Shown here in pieces: positions 1 through 5,910 of a DNA stretch of 10,176 nt (position 1 is the first letter of the stretch; the number at the start of each line of letters is the position of its first letter). The DNA lies in the NCBI GenBank assembly GCA_012515725.1, contig JAAYXU010000216.1, positions 1 through 10,176 of the forward strand, in the 5' to 3' direction. Under the pieces are notes generated by a model that saw only the letters and a program-made list of their open reading frames with translations, had not been told where the DNA came from and did no database searches. Source of the DNA: Clostridiales bacterium. Its GTDB lineage: Bacteria; Bacillota; Clostridia; Christensenellales; UMGS416. The translations under genes were made by a program, and so were the position numbers.

Positions 1-579
1 GAGACGGGCTGGACTATCGTGGACTACTACCTGCGCCGCAAGCCCAGCTACTACTTTGTAAAGCGGGCATTTGAGCCCGTCCGGCTCATACTGCGGCGGC
101 AGGCCGGGGCCGTGGCCGTCGTCGCTGTCAACGACACCGCCCGCGACGAGACTGTTTCGATCGAGTACGGATGGATGGCGTGGGACGGCGCTTCCCGGCG
201 AACCGAAAGCCGCAGCGCGACGCTGCTCGCCCGGTCGCGGCGGCTCCTGTGGACGTTCGCACCCCGGTATGACGCCGGCGGATGTGTATTCGCCCGTATT
301 TGCGGCAGGGACATGGCGCCCGCGCTGCTGCGGGAGCGGCCCTTCCGCGAGCTGCCTATACCGCCCGCCCGGGTGCGCGTCGAAGAGGTCAGGCGGCAGG
401 ATGGCGGCTGGCGCATTACACTGGCCGCCGACACGTTCGCCCACGCTGTCCGCCTGAACGTGGGCGGAGACGCGCGGCTTTCCGATCATTATTTCGATAT
501 GCTGCCCGGAGACCGGCGGACGATACTGCTGGAGGGCGCGGCCCCCGGGCAGCTAATGGTGGCGGCGCTGCCGGATTGA
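1..579 (+). CDS. GH2 beta-mannosidase-like glycoside hydrolase, C-terminal fragment (5' end outside window)
   Basis: The frame is open from base 1 to a TGA at 577-579, giving 192 visible residues. A GTG at 19 is only an internal valine, because coding sense (ETGWTI) continues upstream of it. The first visible residues, with a WTIVDYY segment followed by KPSYYFVKRAFEPV, match the end of the catalytic barrel in GH2 beta-mannosidases, where a 'KPsYYalKrafaPv' stretch leads into the C-terminal beta-sandwich. Further markers are VAVNDT near residue 37 and LSDHYFDMLPGD near residue 160, typical of the last Ig-like domain of this group. Family members of about 800-850 residues hydrolyse terminal beta-mannosyl residues; the substrate here is inferred from the family. 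The catalytic glutamates are not in the window. No signal peptide can be judged. The downstream neighbour is about 800 nt away, so this gene probably ends its own transcription unit. Confidence 0.8.
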   Translation, partial: ETGWTIVDYYLRRKPSYYFVKRAFEPVRLILRRQAGAVAVVAVNDTARDETVSIEYGWMAWDGASRRTESRSATLLARSRRLLWTFAPRYDAGGCVFARICGRDMAPALLRERPFRELPIPPARVRVEEVRRQDGGWRITLAADTFAHAVRLNVGGDARLSDHYFDMLPGDRRTILLEGAAPGQLMVAALPD

Positions 580-682
580 GTGTCATGACTTTCGTTCATG
601 CCGCTATTGTACCAAAGGGGCGGGGGATGATACCCGTACACTGAAAGGCCCAGGGCGGCAGCATTTACTTACCAGCGTTTTA

Positions 683-727
683 TCAATTCTTCTCTATTTG
701 AGAGATTGAATAGGCTTTCTTTTTTTT
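683..727 (+). terminator. Weak candidate terminator after the GH2 gene
   Basis: An imperfect stem pairs 683-687 with 705-709 and 692-695 with 701-704, leaving a 4-nt bulge. A T-rich tract follows, with eight consecutive T at 720-727. The stem is AT-rich and the T-run starts about 10 nt after it, so this is a poor intrinsic terminator. It is listed only because it is the best candidate between the GH2 stop and the repeat cluster. Confidence 0.2.
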
Positions 728-729
728 AT

Positions 730-750
730 GGCACTTTTTGAAAAAGTGCC
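730..750. repeat. Perfect palindrome P1 (10-bp arms)
   Basis: GGCACTTTTT (730-739), a central G, then AAAAAGTGCC (741-750) form a perfect inverted repeat. T8 precedes it and CAAAA follows it. Its outer sequence follows a GGYACYTTTY pattern also seen in the palindrome at 1176-1207, which sits at the other end of the cluster. The T-run is upstream rather than downstream of the stem, so it is not a normal intrinsic terminator for the plus strand. Confidence 0.75.
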
Positions 751-769
751 CAAAACCCCGTGGGTCGAG

Positions 770-835
770 CCCGGCACTAAACTGCAACTGTTTTATTATT
801 GCGTAGACGCTTTAAATTTTCAGTTTAGTGCCGGG
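770..835. repeat. 66-bp hairpin element, copy 1 (15-bp perfect stem)
   Basis: The arm CCCGGCACTAAACTG (770-784) is perfectly complementary to 821-835 around a 36-nt AT-rich loop. The outer 12 bp (CCCGGCACTAAA) are identical to those of a second element at 1083-1148, which is also exactly 66 bp. Inside those 12 bp the two copies differ, but each remains self-complementary. A small GCGT-AG-ACGC hairpin lies within the loop at 801-810. The family is unknown to me; a REP- or MITE-like intergenic repeat or a structured RNA are both possible. Confidence 0.8.
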
Positions 836-955
836 GTGCTACGACTTTGTGGCAGGCGAGCCGCAGGGGCGCTTCAAGACCCCCGGACCCCGGCTACAGA
901 TCAGGCTGATGAGTAGTACATTCTTCAATTAGTAATGCTGTGCCTGATAGTAGCG

Positions 956-976
956 GGGCGACGCTCAGCGTCGCCC
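956..976. repeat. GC-rich perfect palindrome (10-bp arms)
   Basis: GGGCGACGCT (956-965), a central C, then AGCGTCGCCC (967-976) form a perfect inverted repeat. It lies in the centre of the palindrome cluster between the two 66-bp hairpins. No T-run follows on either strand, so it is not a standard terminator. Confidence 0.65.
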
Positions 977-996
977 GTACTCTAAATAACGTTCCC

Positions 997-1011
997 CCGA
1001 TGTTTCATCGG
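997..1011. repeat. Short hairpin with TTT loop
   Basis: CCGATG (997-1002) pairs with CATCGG (1006-1011) across a TTT loop. It is a small but perfect hairpin, 20 nt after the palindrome at 956-976 and 5 nt before the long imperfect hairpin at 1017-1080. Confidence 0.5.
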
Positions 1012-1016
1012 AGGCA

Positions 1017-1080
1017 GAGAACACGTCCTCCGGAGACGGCGGAGGCGTAGCCGCAGCATACGCGGAGGAGGGCTGTTCTC
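1017..1080. repeat. Long imperfect GC-rich hairpin
   Basis: GAGAACA (1017-1023) pairs with TGTTCTC (1074-1080). Inside it TCCTCCG (1026-1032) pairs with CGGAGGA (1063-1069). The remaining GC-rich loop contains further short inverted repeats. It abuts the second 66-bp hairpin, which starts at 1083. Its function is unknown. Confidence 0.5.
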
Positions 1081-1082
1081 GT

Positions 1083-1148
1083 CCCGGCACTAAAATCAAA
1101 GCAGTAATTCTTATTTCTCATTATCAGCTCGTTGATTTTAGTGCCGGG
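1083..1148. repeat. 66-bp hairpin element, copy 2 (17-bp perfect stem)
   Basis: The arm CCCGGCACTAAAATCAA (1083-1099) is perfectly complementary to 1132-1148 around a 32-nt loop. The total length is 66 bp, the same as the element at 770-835, and the outer 12 bp on each side are identical to that copy. The inner stem (ATCAA/TTGAT here, CTG/CAG in copy 1) differs on both arms in a matched way. The loop sequences show little similarity. Two copies 247 bp apart suggest a repeat family kept by its terminal inverted repeats or folded structure. Confidence 0.8.
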
Positions 1149-1175
1149 GCCGACTTGAAACATCTTGATTTCTTT

Positions 1176-1207
1176 GGTACCTTTCTGCATCAAGGCAGAA
1201 AGGTACC
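1176..1207. repeat. Stem-loop P2 (13-bp perfect stem)
   Basis: GGTACCTTTCTGC (1176-1188) is perfectly complementary to 1195-1207 around the 6-nt loop ATCAAG. The start of the stem resembles the palindrome at 730-750 (GGYACYTTTY). It lies 27 nt outside the second 66-bp hairpin, while the 730-750 palindrome lies 19 nt outside the first, so the cluster is roughly mirror-symmetric. There is no T-run after the stem on the plus strand. Confidence 0.7.
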
Positions 1208-1355
1208 CCAGCGGAGCGACAACCTCTTTTTAAGAACCCGAGAAAGCCAAGAACATACAGGGACGCGGCCGGAGCAAGCCCCCGCAAAATGCTGGTAAGT
1301 TTATACTGTTGCTCTGGAGATTTCCGCACCGGACTTCCCCGCGGCGGTACTCCTG

Positions 1356-1364
1356 TGGTATACT
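1356..1364 (+). promoter_or_regulatory. Extended -10 promoter for the dehydrogenase gene
   Basis: TGG followed by TATACT (1359-1364) fits the TGn-TATAAT extended -10 form. No good -35 box is present 17 nt upstream, as expected for an extended -10 promoter. The predicted start of transcription is near 1371, giving a leader of about 26 nt that contains the AAGGGAG ribosome binding site. It lies downstream of the ATG at 1289 that opens this frame, which argues that the longer start is not used. Confidence 0.5.
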
Positions 1365-1381
1365 TGAAAGCAAATTCCGTC

Positions 1382-1388
1382 AAGGGAG
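1382..1388 (+). promoter_or_regulatory. Ribosome binding site that fixes the TTG start
   Basis: AAGGGAG at 1382-1388 lies 8 nt before the TTG at 1397. No comparable site precedes the in-frame ATG at 1289. The TTG also places the first beta strand (NILVLLP) immediately at the N-terminus, as in homologues. Confidence 0.7.
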
Positions 1389-1396
1389 AATCGGCT

Positions 1397-2362
1397 TTGA
1401 ATACAAACATACTCGTATTGCTGCCCCTTAGCGCAGCGCAGCGGGAGCTGCTGGAGCGGAGCGCCCCGGGCTGCGCGTTCATATACTCCGACGCGGACAG
1501 CGTGGACGACGAGGCGATCAGCCGCGCGCACATAATGATCGGCTCGCCCGGCACCGCCCGGCTCTCGCAGGCCCGCCACCTCAAATGGCTGCAGCTGCAG
1601 AGCGCGGGATCCGACCAATATGTGCGGCCCGGCGTCATGCCCGAGGGCGCGCTGCTCACCAACGCCTCGGGCGCGTACGGCCCGGCGATATCGGAATACA
1701 TGATAGGCGTGCTGCTGAGCCTGTATAAAAAGCTCCATCTCTACCGGGACAACCAGAGCGGCGCGCTGTGGCGCGGTGAGGGCGAGGTGCGCTCGATACG
1801 CGGCTCCACCGCGCTCATACTGGGTCTTGGCGATATCGGAGGCGAGTTCGCGCGCTGTATCCGGGCGCTGGGAGGCCGTACCATCGGGGTGCGCCGCGCC
1901 GATACGAAAAAGCCCGACTATCTAGACGAACTGTATCTGAGCGATTCGCTCGATATGCTGCTGCCGCGAGCTGATATTGTCGCGATGACGCTGCCCGCTA
2001 CGCCCCAGACCTACCGTATCATGGACGCGCGGCGACTGGCGCTCCTGGGGCCCAAAAGCGTGCTCATCAACGTGGGACGCGGTACCGCGGTGGATACGGA
2101 GGCGCTGTGCGACGCGCTCCTAAGCGGTCATCTGCTGGGCGCGGCGCTGGACGTGACCGATCCTGAGCCCCTGCCCGCGGACCACCGCCTGTGGCGGCTG
2201 CCCGGCGCGATCATTACGCCGCACGTGGCGGGCGGCTACCATCTGCCCGCGACGCTATCGCGCATAGTGGATATAAGCGCCCACAATCTGCGCGCGTTCC
2301 TTACGGGGGGCAACATGCGCAATGTCGTCGATTTCACCACCGGATACCGGAAAACCGAGTAG
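1397..2362 (+). CDS. D-2-hydroxyacid dehydrogenase, NAD(P)-dependent
   Basis: This 321-residue cytoplasmic enzyme has the usual length of the D-isomer-specific 2-hydroxyacid dehydrogenase family, which interconverts 2-keto acids and D-2-hydroxy acids with NAD(P)H. The split substrate-binding domain carries WLQLQSAGSDQY at residues 64-75. The Rossmann domain begins near 137 with GLGDIG at 143-148. The expected catalytic residues are all present: Arg228 in NVGRG, Glu257 in DVTDPEPLP and His276 in TPHVAGG. Residues 165-168 (VRRA), after the second strand, do not settle NAD versus NADP. The TTG start is chosen from the ribosome binding site at 1382-1388 and the promoter at 1356-1364; the in-frame ATG at 1289 would add 36 residues of non-family sequence. 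The gene is monocistronic and converges on the hydrolase at 2368 with a 5-nt gap. The substrate is unknown. Confidence 0.9.
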   Translation: MNTNILVLLPLSAAQRELLERSAPGCAFIYSDADSVDDEAISRAHIMIGSPGTARLSQARHLKWLQLQSAGSDQYVRPGVMPEGALLTNASGAYGPAISEYMIGVLLSLYKKLHLYRDNQSGALWRGEGEVRSIRGSTALILGLGDIGGEFARCIRALGGRTIGVRRADTKKPDYLDELYLSDSLDMLLPRADIVAMTLPATPQTYRIMDARRLALLGPKSVLINVGRGTAVDTEALCDALLSGHLLGAALDVTDPEPLPADHRLWRLPGAIITPHVAGGYHLPATLSRIVDISAHNLRAFLTGGNMRNVVDFTTGYRKTE

Positions 2363-2367
2363 GAAGG

Positions 2368-3423
2368 CTATATTTTCAGATACCTCGATATGCCGTAGCG
2401 CCTGATGAGCGCGCCCAGTGTGTCGGGCCCGGCGATGCCGTCGGCCTTAAGGCCGCAGTCCTTTTGGAAGCGGATCACTTCCCCGCGGGTTTCCTCGCCG
2501 AAATAGCCGTCCGCCTTTACGTCGTACCCCAGCGCGCGCAGCATGATCTGTATCTTGCGCACGCGCGAGCCGGGTTTGCAGCCGTACTGCGGCCACTTGT
2601 ACACGCGCTCAAACAGCCGGGCCGGTATCGCCTTTCCGTTATAGCGGCCGCTGTAGCTCTCCAGATAGAACGCCCCGTTATCGACATGCCCGTAATAGGT
2701 GTGCGAGCCCCAGTTTGATTTGCTGCCCGTAGCCCGAAAGAAATAGGTGTTCTGCGGCACGACCCATGTTTCGTATTTGAGCACATCCCGCGCGGCCCGG
2801 ACGCAGTCGTCGTTCGGGGTCACCGACGAATCATAGCAGAACTGGTTTGGCGCTGTGACGACCTCCCGGATCGTGTCGCCGGGATAGCCCCGGGCAAGCA
2901 CCCGGTTCATGACGACGTTGCCCACCGCGAGCTTTGCCTTGTAGGATTCGCCCCGCGCCTCCAGATGGATGACGACAGCCAGCATGGCGAGCTCTTCCTG
3001 AGTGTACCTGTAGCGGTTCGAGGAAAAGCCGTATTGGTTATAGTATTTCTTGGCCGACACGCTGAACTGCGCCGTCAGCGCGCTCATGCTAACCGCTTCG
3101 GTATCTTCTTTGGGTGGCGCGCTCGCCACGGGGCCGGGAGACGCGGGCGGGGTGGGCGTCGGGGTCGGCTCGGGAGACTGGACGACGCTGGGCCGGGGCC
3201 TGCCCGGACGGAAAACGGGCGAACCTGCGTCCGTTCCGAGGGCCGGAGTGATGGCGTACGCTGTCCGCGTGAAAGGCGTGGGTCGCGGCGTGGCTATATG
3301 GAATGCGTATGCCGGAGGCCCCGCCTTTAGCCCCGACGGCGCGGGGCCGGAACAGCCCGACAGCGCTATGAGCGCGGCCGCTACGATGATATGCGCTCCC
3401 CGGCGCGGCTTTTTTCGCAGCAT
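2368..3423 (-). CDS. SleB-type cell wall hydrolase lipoprotein with C-terminal peptidoglycan-binding domain
   Basis: Using the ATG at 3423, the protein has 351 residues. It starts with a short basic stretch (MLRKKPRRG), a hydrophobic segment and the lipobox LSGC with lipidated Cys24, so it should be anchored to the outer face of the membrane. A low-complexity Pro/Thr-rich linker (about 45-105) follows. The Hydrolase_2 (SleB) domain spans about 140-255, with HLEARGES (Glu155 the likely catalytic acid), NVVMNRV and a YYFFRATG-like stretch. Residues about 284-340 form a PG_binding_1 domain (RKIQIMLRALGY, DGYFGEETR, FQ, DGIAGPDT). SleB enzymes are lytic transglycosylases that cleave cortex or wall peptidoglycan. 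Classical SleB has the binding domain N-terminal; here it is C-terminal. An ATG 21 nt upstream (3444) is in frame but lacks a well-spaced ribosome binding site. Role in germination or wall turnover cannot be decided. Confidence 0.88.
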   Translation of the reverse strand: MLRKKPRRGAHIIVAAALIALSGCSGPAPSGLKAGPPAYAFHIATPRPTPFTRTAYAITPALGTDAGSPVFRPGRPRPSVVQSPEPTPTPTPPASPGPVASAPPKEDTEAVSMSALTAQFSVSAKKYYNQYGFSSNRYRYTQEELAMLAVVIHLEARGESYKAKLAVGNVVMNRVLARGYPGDTIREVVTAPNQFCYDSSVTPNDDCVRAARDVLKYETWVVPQNTYFFRATGSKSNWGSHTYYGHVDNGAFYLESYSGRYNGKAIPARLFERVYKWPQYGCKPGSRVRKIQIMLRALGYDVKADGYFGEETRGEVIRFQKDCGLKADGIAGPDTLGALIRRYGISRYLKI

Positions 3424-3430
3424 ATGTTGG

Positions 3431-3435
3431 CTCCC
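3431..3435 (-). promoter_or_regulatory. Ribosome binding site favouring the internal ATG of the SleB-type gene
   Basis: On the minus strand GGGAG sits 7 nt before the ATG at 3423. The upstream in-frame ATG at 3444 has only a GAGGG about 18 nt away. The later start also gives a conventional lipoprotein signal peptide. Confidence 0.55.
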
Positions 3436-3445
3436 ATCATTCATG

Positions 3446-3526
3446 TTTATAGGCTGCCGCCCTCAAGTAGTGACCCACCATTATTGACGCGGAAGCATTA
3501 ATATATAATACGGCGCTCCCTGTCGG
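3446..3526 (-). promoter_or_regulatory. Candidate promoter region for the SleB-type gene
   Basis: Two weak candidates exist on the minus strand between the upstream terminator and the gene. One is a TATAAA at 3451-3446 without a convincing -35 box; it would start transcription near 3439, after the first ATG, fitting the choice of 3423. The other is an AT-rich block with CCGACA (3526-3521) and TATTAA (3503-3498) 17 nt apart. A sporulation sigma factor could also read this region. I cannot choose between them. Confidence 0.25.
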
Positions 3527-3538
3527 GCGATGCGTATG

Positions 3539-3569
3539 AAAAAAGGACCCGGAAAACCTTTCCGGATCC
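3539..3569 (-). terminator. Intrinsic terminator of the minus-strand operon
   Basis: Read on the minus strand, GGATCCGGAAA (3569-3559) pairs with TTTCCGGGTCC (3555-3545) across a GGT loop, an 11-bp stem with one G-U pair. Six T follow (3544-3539). It begins 31 nt after the MATE stop codon and separates that operon from the SleB-type gene. Confidence 0.88.
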
Positions 3570-3600
3570 CCGTGGCGATAGGGCGGATAAATACTGGCGA

Positions 3601-4968
3601 TTATCGGCTCAAAATGACCGCGTTGCGATAGATATTCTTCGTTCGGTATAAAATCAGACTGAGTATGAACCGGAATACGAGGTCAAGGCCCAGTACGATC
3701 CATATGGCGGTGATGCCCATATGAAAACAGCCTGTCAGCACGAACGCCAGCGGGATCCTGACTCCCCAGAGCCCAAGGCCCGCGACGACCATCGGAACTC
3801 TCGTGAATCCGGCTCCCCGCAGCGCTCCGCTCAATACGCCCGACAGGTTTTGCGGGAGCTGAACCAGTCCCATGATAAAAAGGTACTGCGCTCCGATCGC
3901 GATGACCTCGGGCTCCTTTGTCAGCAGCCCCATGATCGGGGCGGGAAAAAGGAGCAGCAGGAGCGCCGTGCATACGGTTACAAAGAGAGTGTACTTTGTG
4001 ATTTCGCTAAAGTATGTTCTTGCTAATTCCCCCTGCCCGGCTCCCAGCCTCTGGCCGATGAGCGCGGTCGCGGCGATGCCAAAGCCCGCCGCGGGAGTGT
4101 AGGATATGGACTCTGCCTGCAGGCCCAACTGGTAGGCGGCAAGCGAGGTTTCGCCATAGGAGAGTATGATCCTCGTGAGTATGAGGGCGGCGATCTGCCA
4201 GAATACGTGCTCGAAAGACGTGGGGATCCCGACCCTGTATATGTCGCGCACCTCGCGTATATTGAGCCGCCACAGACGTGCCGCGCCGACCGGGGAAAGG
4301 ACGCCGTCCCTGCGGCACAGCGCGTATATGCTCAGCGCTGCCGCGATCAACTGGCTTATCGCAAGGGCAAGCGCCGCGCCCATAACGCTGGGTATGGCGC
4401 GGCCGAGCCTGCCGTATATGAGCGCGTAGCCCAGTATAACGTTCGCGAAGTTCATAATTAGCGCGATTTTCATAGGCGTTTTCGCGTTGCCCATACCCTG
4501 CATCGCGCCCGCCGCGACCAGCGTGATGACCATGAATGGAAGGCCGAACAGCACTGTCCTCAGATACAGCGCCGCGCTGCCTGTAAGCTCCGGCTCCGGA
4601 TCAAACAGCCCGAGCAGCCGGGGGGCCTGCCAGTAGATGAGTATCCCTAAAAGCGTTACGATGACGGTCGCCGACAACAGGGTCTGTACGATGACCTTCC
4701 TGACCCTGTCGGGGTTTCCGGCCCCGTGAGCCTGCGCGACGAATACCGAAGCGCCCGTCGCGATGCCCCGAAAGAGCGCCCATACGATCTGCGTGATCCT
4801 CGAGCCAAGGCCCAGGGCCACGACCGCCATCGTGCTCTTGTTTCCGATGATCGCCATCGATATAAAGCCCGCGGTCATCTGCAGCACGCTCTCGGCCGTG
4901 ATGGGCAGTATCATCGACAGTATCCGTAAGCGGAGCTCTCGGCGCGCAATGCCGGGTTCTGGTGTCAT
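3601..4968 (-). CDS. MATE family efflux transporter
   Basis: This 455-residue integral membrane protein has the length and about 12 hydrophobic segments of MATE (MatE) exporters, which expel cationic drugs, metabolites or lipid precursors using Na+ or H+ gradients. The first helix region (LRILSMILPITAESVLQM) and the ATGASVFVAQAHGAGN segment after the second helix are typical. The second half repeats the pattern, with GIAATALIGQRLGAGQ near the middle and LSGALRGAGFTRVPM in a later helix pair. The start at 4968 is set by AGAGG 6 nt upstream. An in-frame extension to 5118 would add 50 residues that overlap the preceding gene and look non-coding. It is last in the minus-strand operon, 79 nt after the isomerase gene, and is followed by the terminator at 3539-3569. 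The cargo is unknown; operon position suggests export of a pathway product or toxic substrate. Confidence 0.93.
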   Translation of the reverse strand: MTPEPGIARRELRLRILSMILPITAESVLQMTAGFISMAIIGNKSTMAVVALGLGSRITQIVWALFRGIATGASVFVAQAHGAGNPDRVRKVIVQTLLSATVIVTLLGILIYWQAPRLLGLFDPEPELTGSAALYLRTVLFGLPFMVITLVAAGAMQGMGNAKTPMKIALIMNFANVILGYALIYGRLGRAIPSVMGAALALAISQLIAAALSIYALCRRDGVLSPVGAARLWRLNIREVRDIYRVGIPTSFEHVFWQIAALILTRIILSYGETSLAAYQLGLQAESISYTPAAGFGIAATALIGQRLGAGQGELARTYFSEITKYTLFVTVCTALLLLLFPAPIMGLLTKEPEVIAIGAQYLFIMGLVQLPQNLSGVLSGALRGAGFTRVPMVVAGLGLWGVRIPLAFVLTGCFHMGITAIWIVLGLDLVFRFILSLILYRTKNIYRNAVILSR

Positions 4969-5041
4969 CTCATTCCTCTGGACGGAAATACCGCGCCCGC
5001 CCGAGCGATAATGCTCCGGGGACGCTTCCAAACGCGTACTT

Positions 5042-5050
5042 ATTCTATCA
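5042..5050 (-). promoter_or_regulatory. Possible internal promoter before the MATE gene
   Basis: On the minus strand the TGA stop codon of the isomerase gene is followed directly by TAGAAT, giving a TGn-TAGAAT extended -10 pattern. No good -35 box lies 17 nt upstream. If real it would start transcription near 5035 and let the exporter be expressed apart from the upstream genes. Confidence 0.25.
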
Positions 5051-5890
5051 TATTGGGCTATAAAGTACAGCTTTTCGGGCTGAGCGCCGCACCGCGCCCA
5101 GACCCGCAAGATACGCAAAGCTCGTGGCCGCGCATGTGAGTGCGGCTCTTCCCATCGGCGCGCCGTTATACTCCACGACCAGCCAGTCGGTTCCCGCGTC
5201 GCGGCAGGCGCTGATGATGGCGGGGACGTCCTGCATACCGTATCCGACCGGACGGGACTCGACTCCGTCCGCAGGCCCGCTTATGAGGACAGCCGGGCCG
5301 GTTCCCTTTTCCCGGGCGCTCATATAGAAATCCCGTACATGGACGATCGGAGCGCGTCCGGCGTATTTGCGCACATAGGCGGCGGGGTCCTCGCCCGCGA
5401 CACTGACCCAGCAGGTATCGATCTGCGTACTCAGCAGATCCGCGGGAATCGTGCGGTACAGCATATCGAGCGCGTACTCGCCGCCCGTAGTCTCGAACTC
5501 ATGGTAATGGTTATGGTACAGCAGCCGCATGCCGTGACGCCTGACGAGAACCGCCATCGCGGCGATATCCCGGAGCGTTTCGTCAAAGCGGCCGCCCGAC
5601 GGGAGCCGGTCAGCGCCCACGTGCGGTATCGCTATGTACGAGCAGCCAAGCTCCGAATATCCGCCGATCACGCCGTCGGGATCGTCCCTGACGGCGTCCA
5701 GCGACACATGCGCCGATATCGGTATGAGCCCGGTTTCATCGAGCATCGTTTTTACATCGGACAATGCGTATCCGTATAGCCCCGCGAACTCGACGCCGTG
5801 ATAGCCGATTTCGCTGATTTTATGAAGTGTTTCCCGCATGTCCCTCTTCGCGTGCTCTTTGACCGAATAGACCTGAAGCGCTGCTTTCAT
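5048..5890 (-). CDS. Sugar phosphate isomerase/epimerase (xylose isomerase-like TIM barrel)
   Basis: This 280-residue protein fits the AP_endonuc_2 / xylose isomerase-like TIM-barrel superfamily (IolE, hydroxypyruvate isomerase and keto-sugar epimerase relatives). Family signatures are GYHGVEFAGLYG at 29-40, SAHVSL at 59-64, LLYHNHYHEF at 123-132, QIDTCWVSVAG at 156-166, IVHVRDF at 182-188, a VGYG segment at 215-218 and WLVVEYN at 236-242. Likely divalent-metal ligands are Glu34 or Glu131, Asp158, His184 and Glu240. Members isomerise, epimerise or dehydrate sugars and inositols in the cytoplasm. The ATG at 5890 has GGGAG 6 nt upstream. It lies 94 nt after the FAD enzyme gene with a stem-loop in between. 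Oxidoreductase-isomerase pairs of this kind occur in keto-sugar and glycoside catabolism, but the substrate here is unknown. Confidence 0.87.
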   Translation of the reverse strand: MKAALQVYSVKEHAKRDMRETLHKISEIGYHGVEFAGLYGYALSDVKTMLDETGLIPISAHVSLDAVRDDPDGVIGGYSELGCSYIAIPHVGADRLPSGGRFDETLRDIAAMAVLVRRHGMRLLYHNHYHEFETTGGEYALDMLYRTIPADLLSTQIDTCWVSVAGEDPAAYVRKYAGRAPIVHVRDFYMSAREKGTGPAVLISGPADGVESRPVGYGMQDVPAIISACRDAGTDWLVVEYNGAPMGRAALTCAATSFAYLAGLGAVRRSARKAVLYSPI

Positions 5891-5910
5891 GACAGACTCC
5901 CAAGCGAGCG

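Larger units (their letters stand above)
580..1396. other. Long intergenic interval with a palindrome cluster, no convincing gene
   Basis: About 800 nt separate the GH2 stop from the dehydrogenase start. No frame here has family-like protein sequence. The short open frames at 728-916 (+) and 1005-1193 (-) run straight through the palindromes and are best read as chance. The interval contains a weak hairpin with a T-run (683-727), a perfect palindrome (730-750), a 66-bp hairpin (770-835), three GC-rich hairpins (956-1080), a second 66-bp hairpin (1083-1148), a 13-bp stem-loop (1176-1207), and the promoter and ribosome binding site of the next gene. I see nothing recognisable in 580-682, 836-955 and 1208-1355. 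Confidence 0.75.

Noticed and set aside
728..916. Small plus-strand frame of 62 codons
   Set aside because: It runs through the 730-750 and 770-835 palindromes, has no good ribosome binding site, and its composition follows the repeats.
1005..1193. Small minus-strand frame of 62 codons
   Set aside because: It is made from the hairpins at 1017-1080 and 1083-1148; no ribosome binding site or recognisable protein pattern.
2442..2455. 14-bp palindrome CGGCCTTAAGGCCG
   Set aside because: It lies inside the peptidoglycan-binding domain coding sequence and is explained by the codons for the GLKADG turn; no T-run follows.
3120..3200. Short repeated GGCGTCGGGGTCGG-like tract
   Set aside because: It encodes the Pro-Thr repeats of the lipoprotein stalk; low-complexity coding repeat, not an independent element.
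3484..3509. Plus-strand TTGACG and TATAAT boxes
   Set aside because: The boxes look good but are only 14 nt apart, too short for a sigma-70 type promoter, and they would drive antisense transcription into the terminator and MATE gene.
4969..5118. 50-residue N-terminal extension of the MATE protein
   Set aside because: It overlaps the isomerase gene, lacks membrane-protein character, and a well-spaced AGAGG precedes the ATG at 4968.
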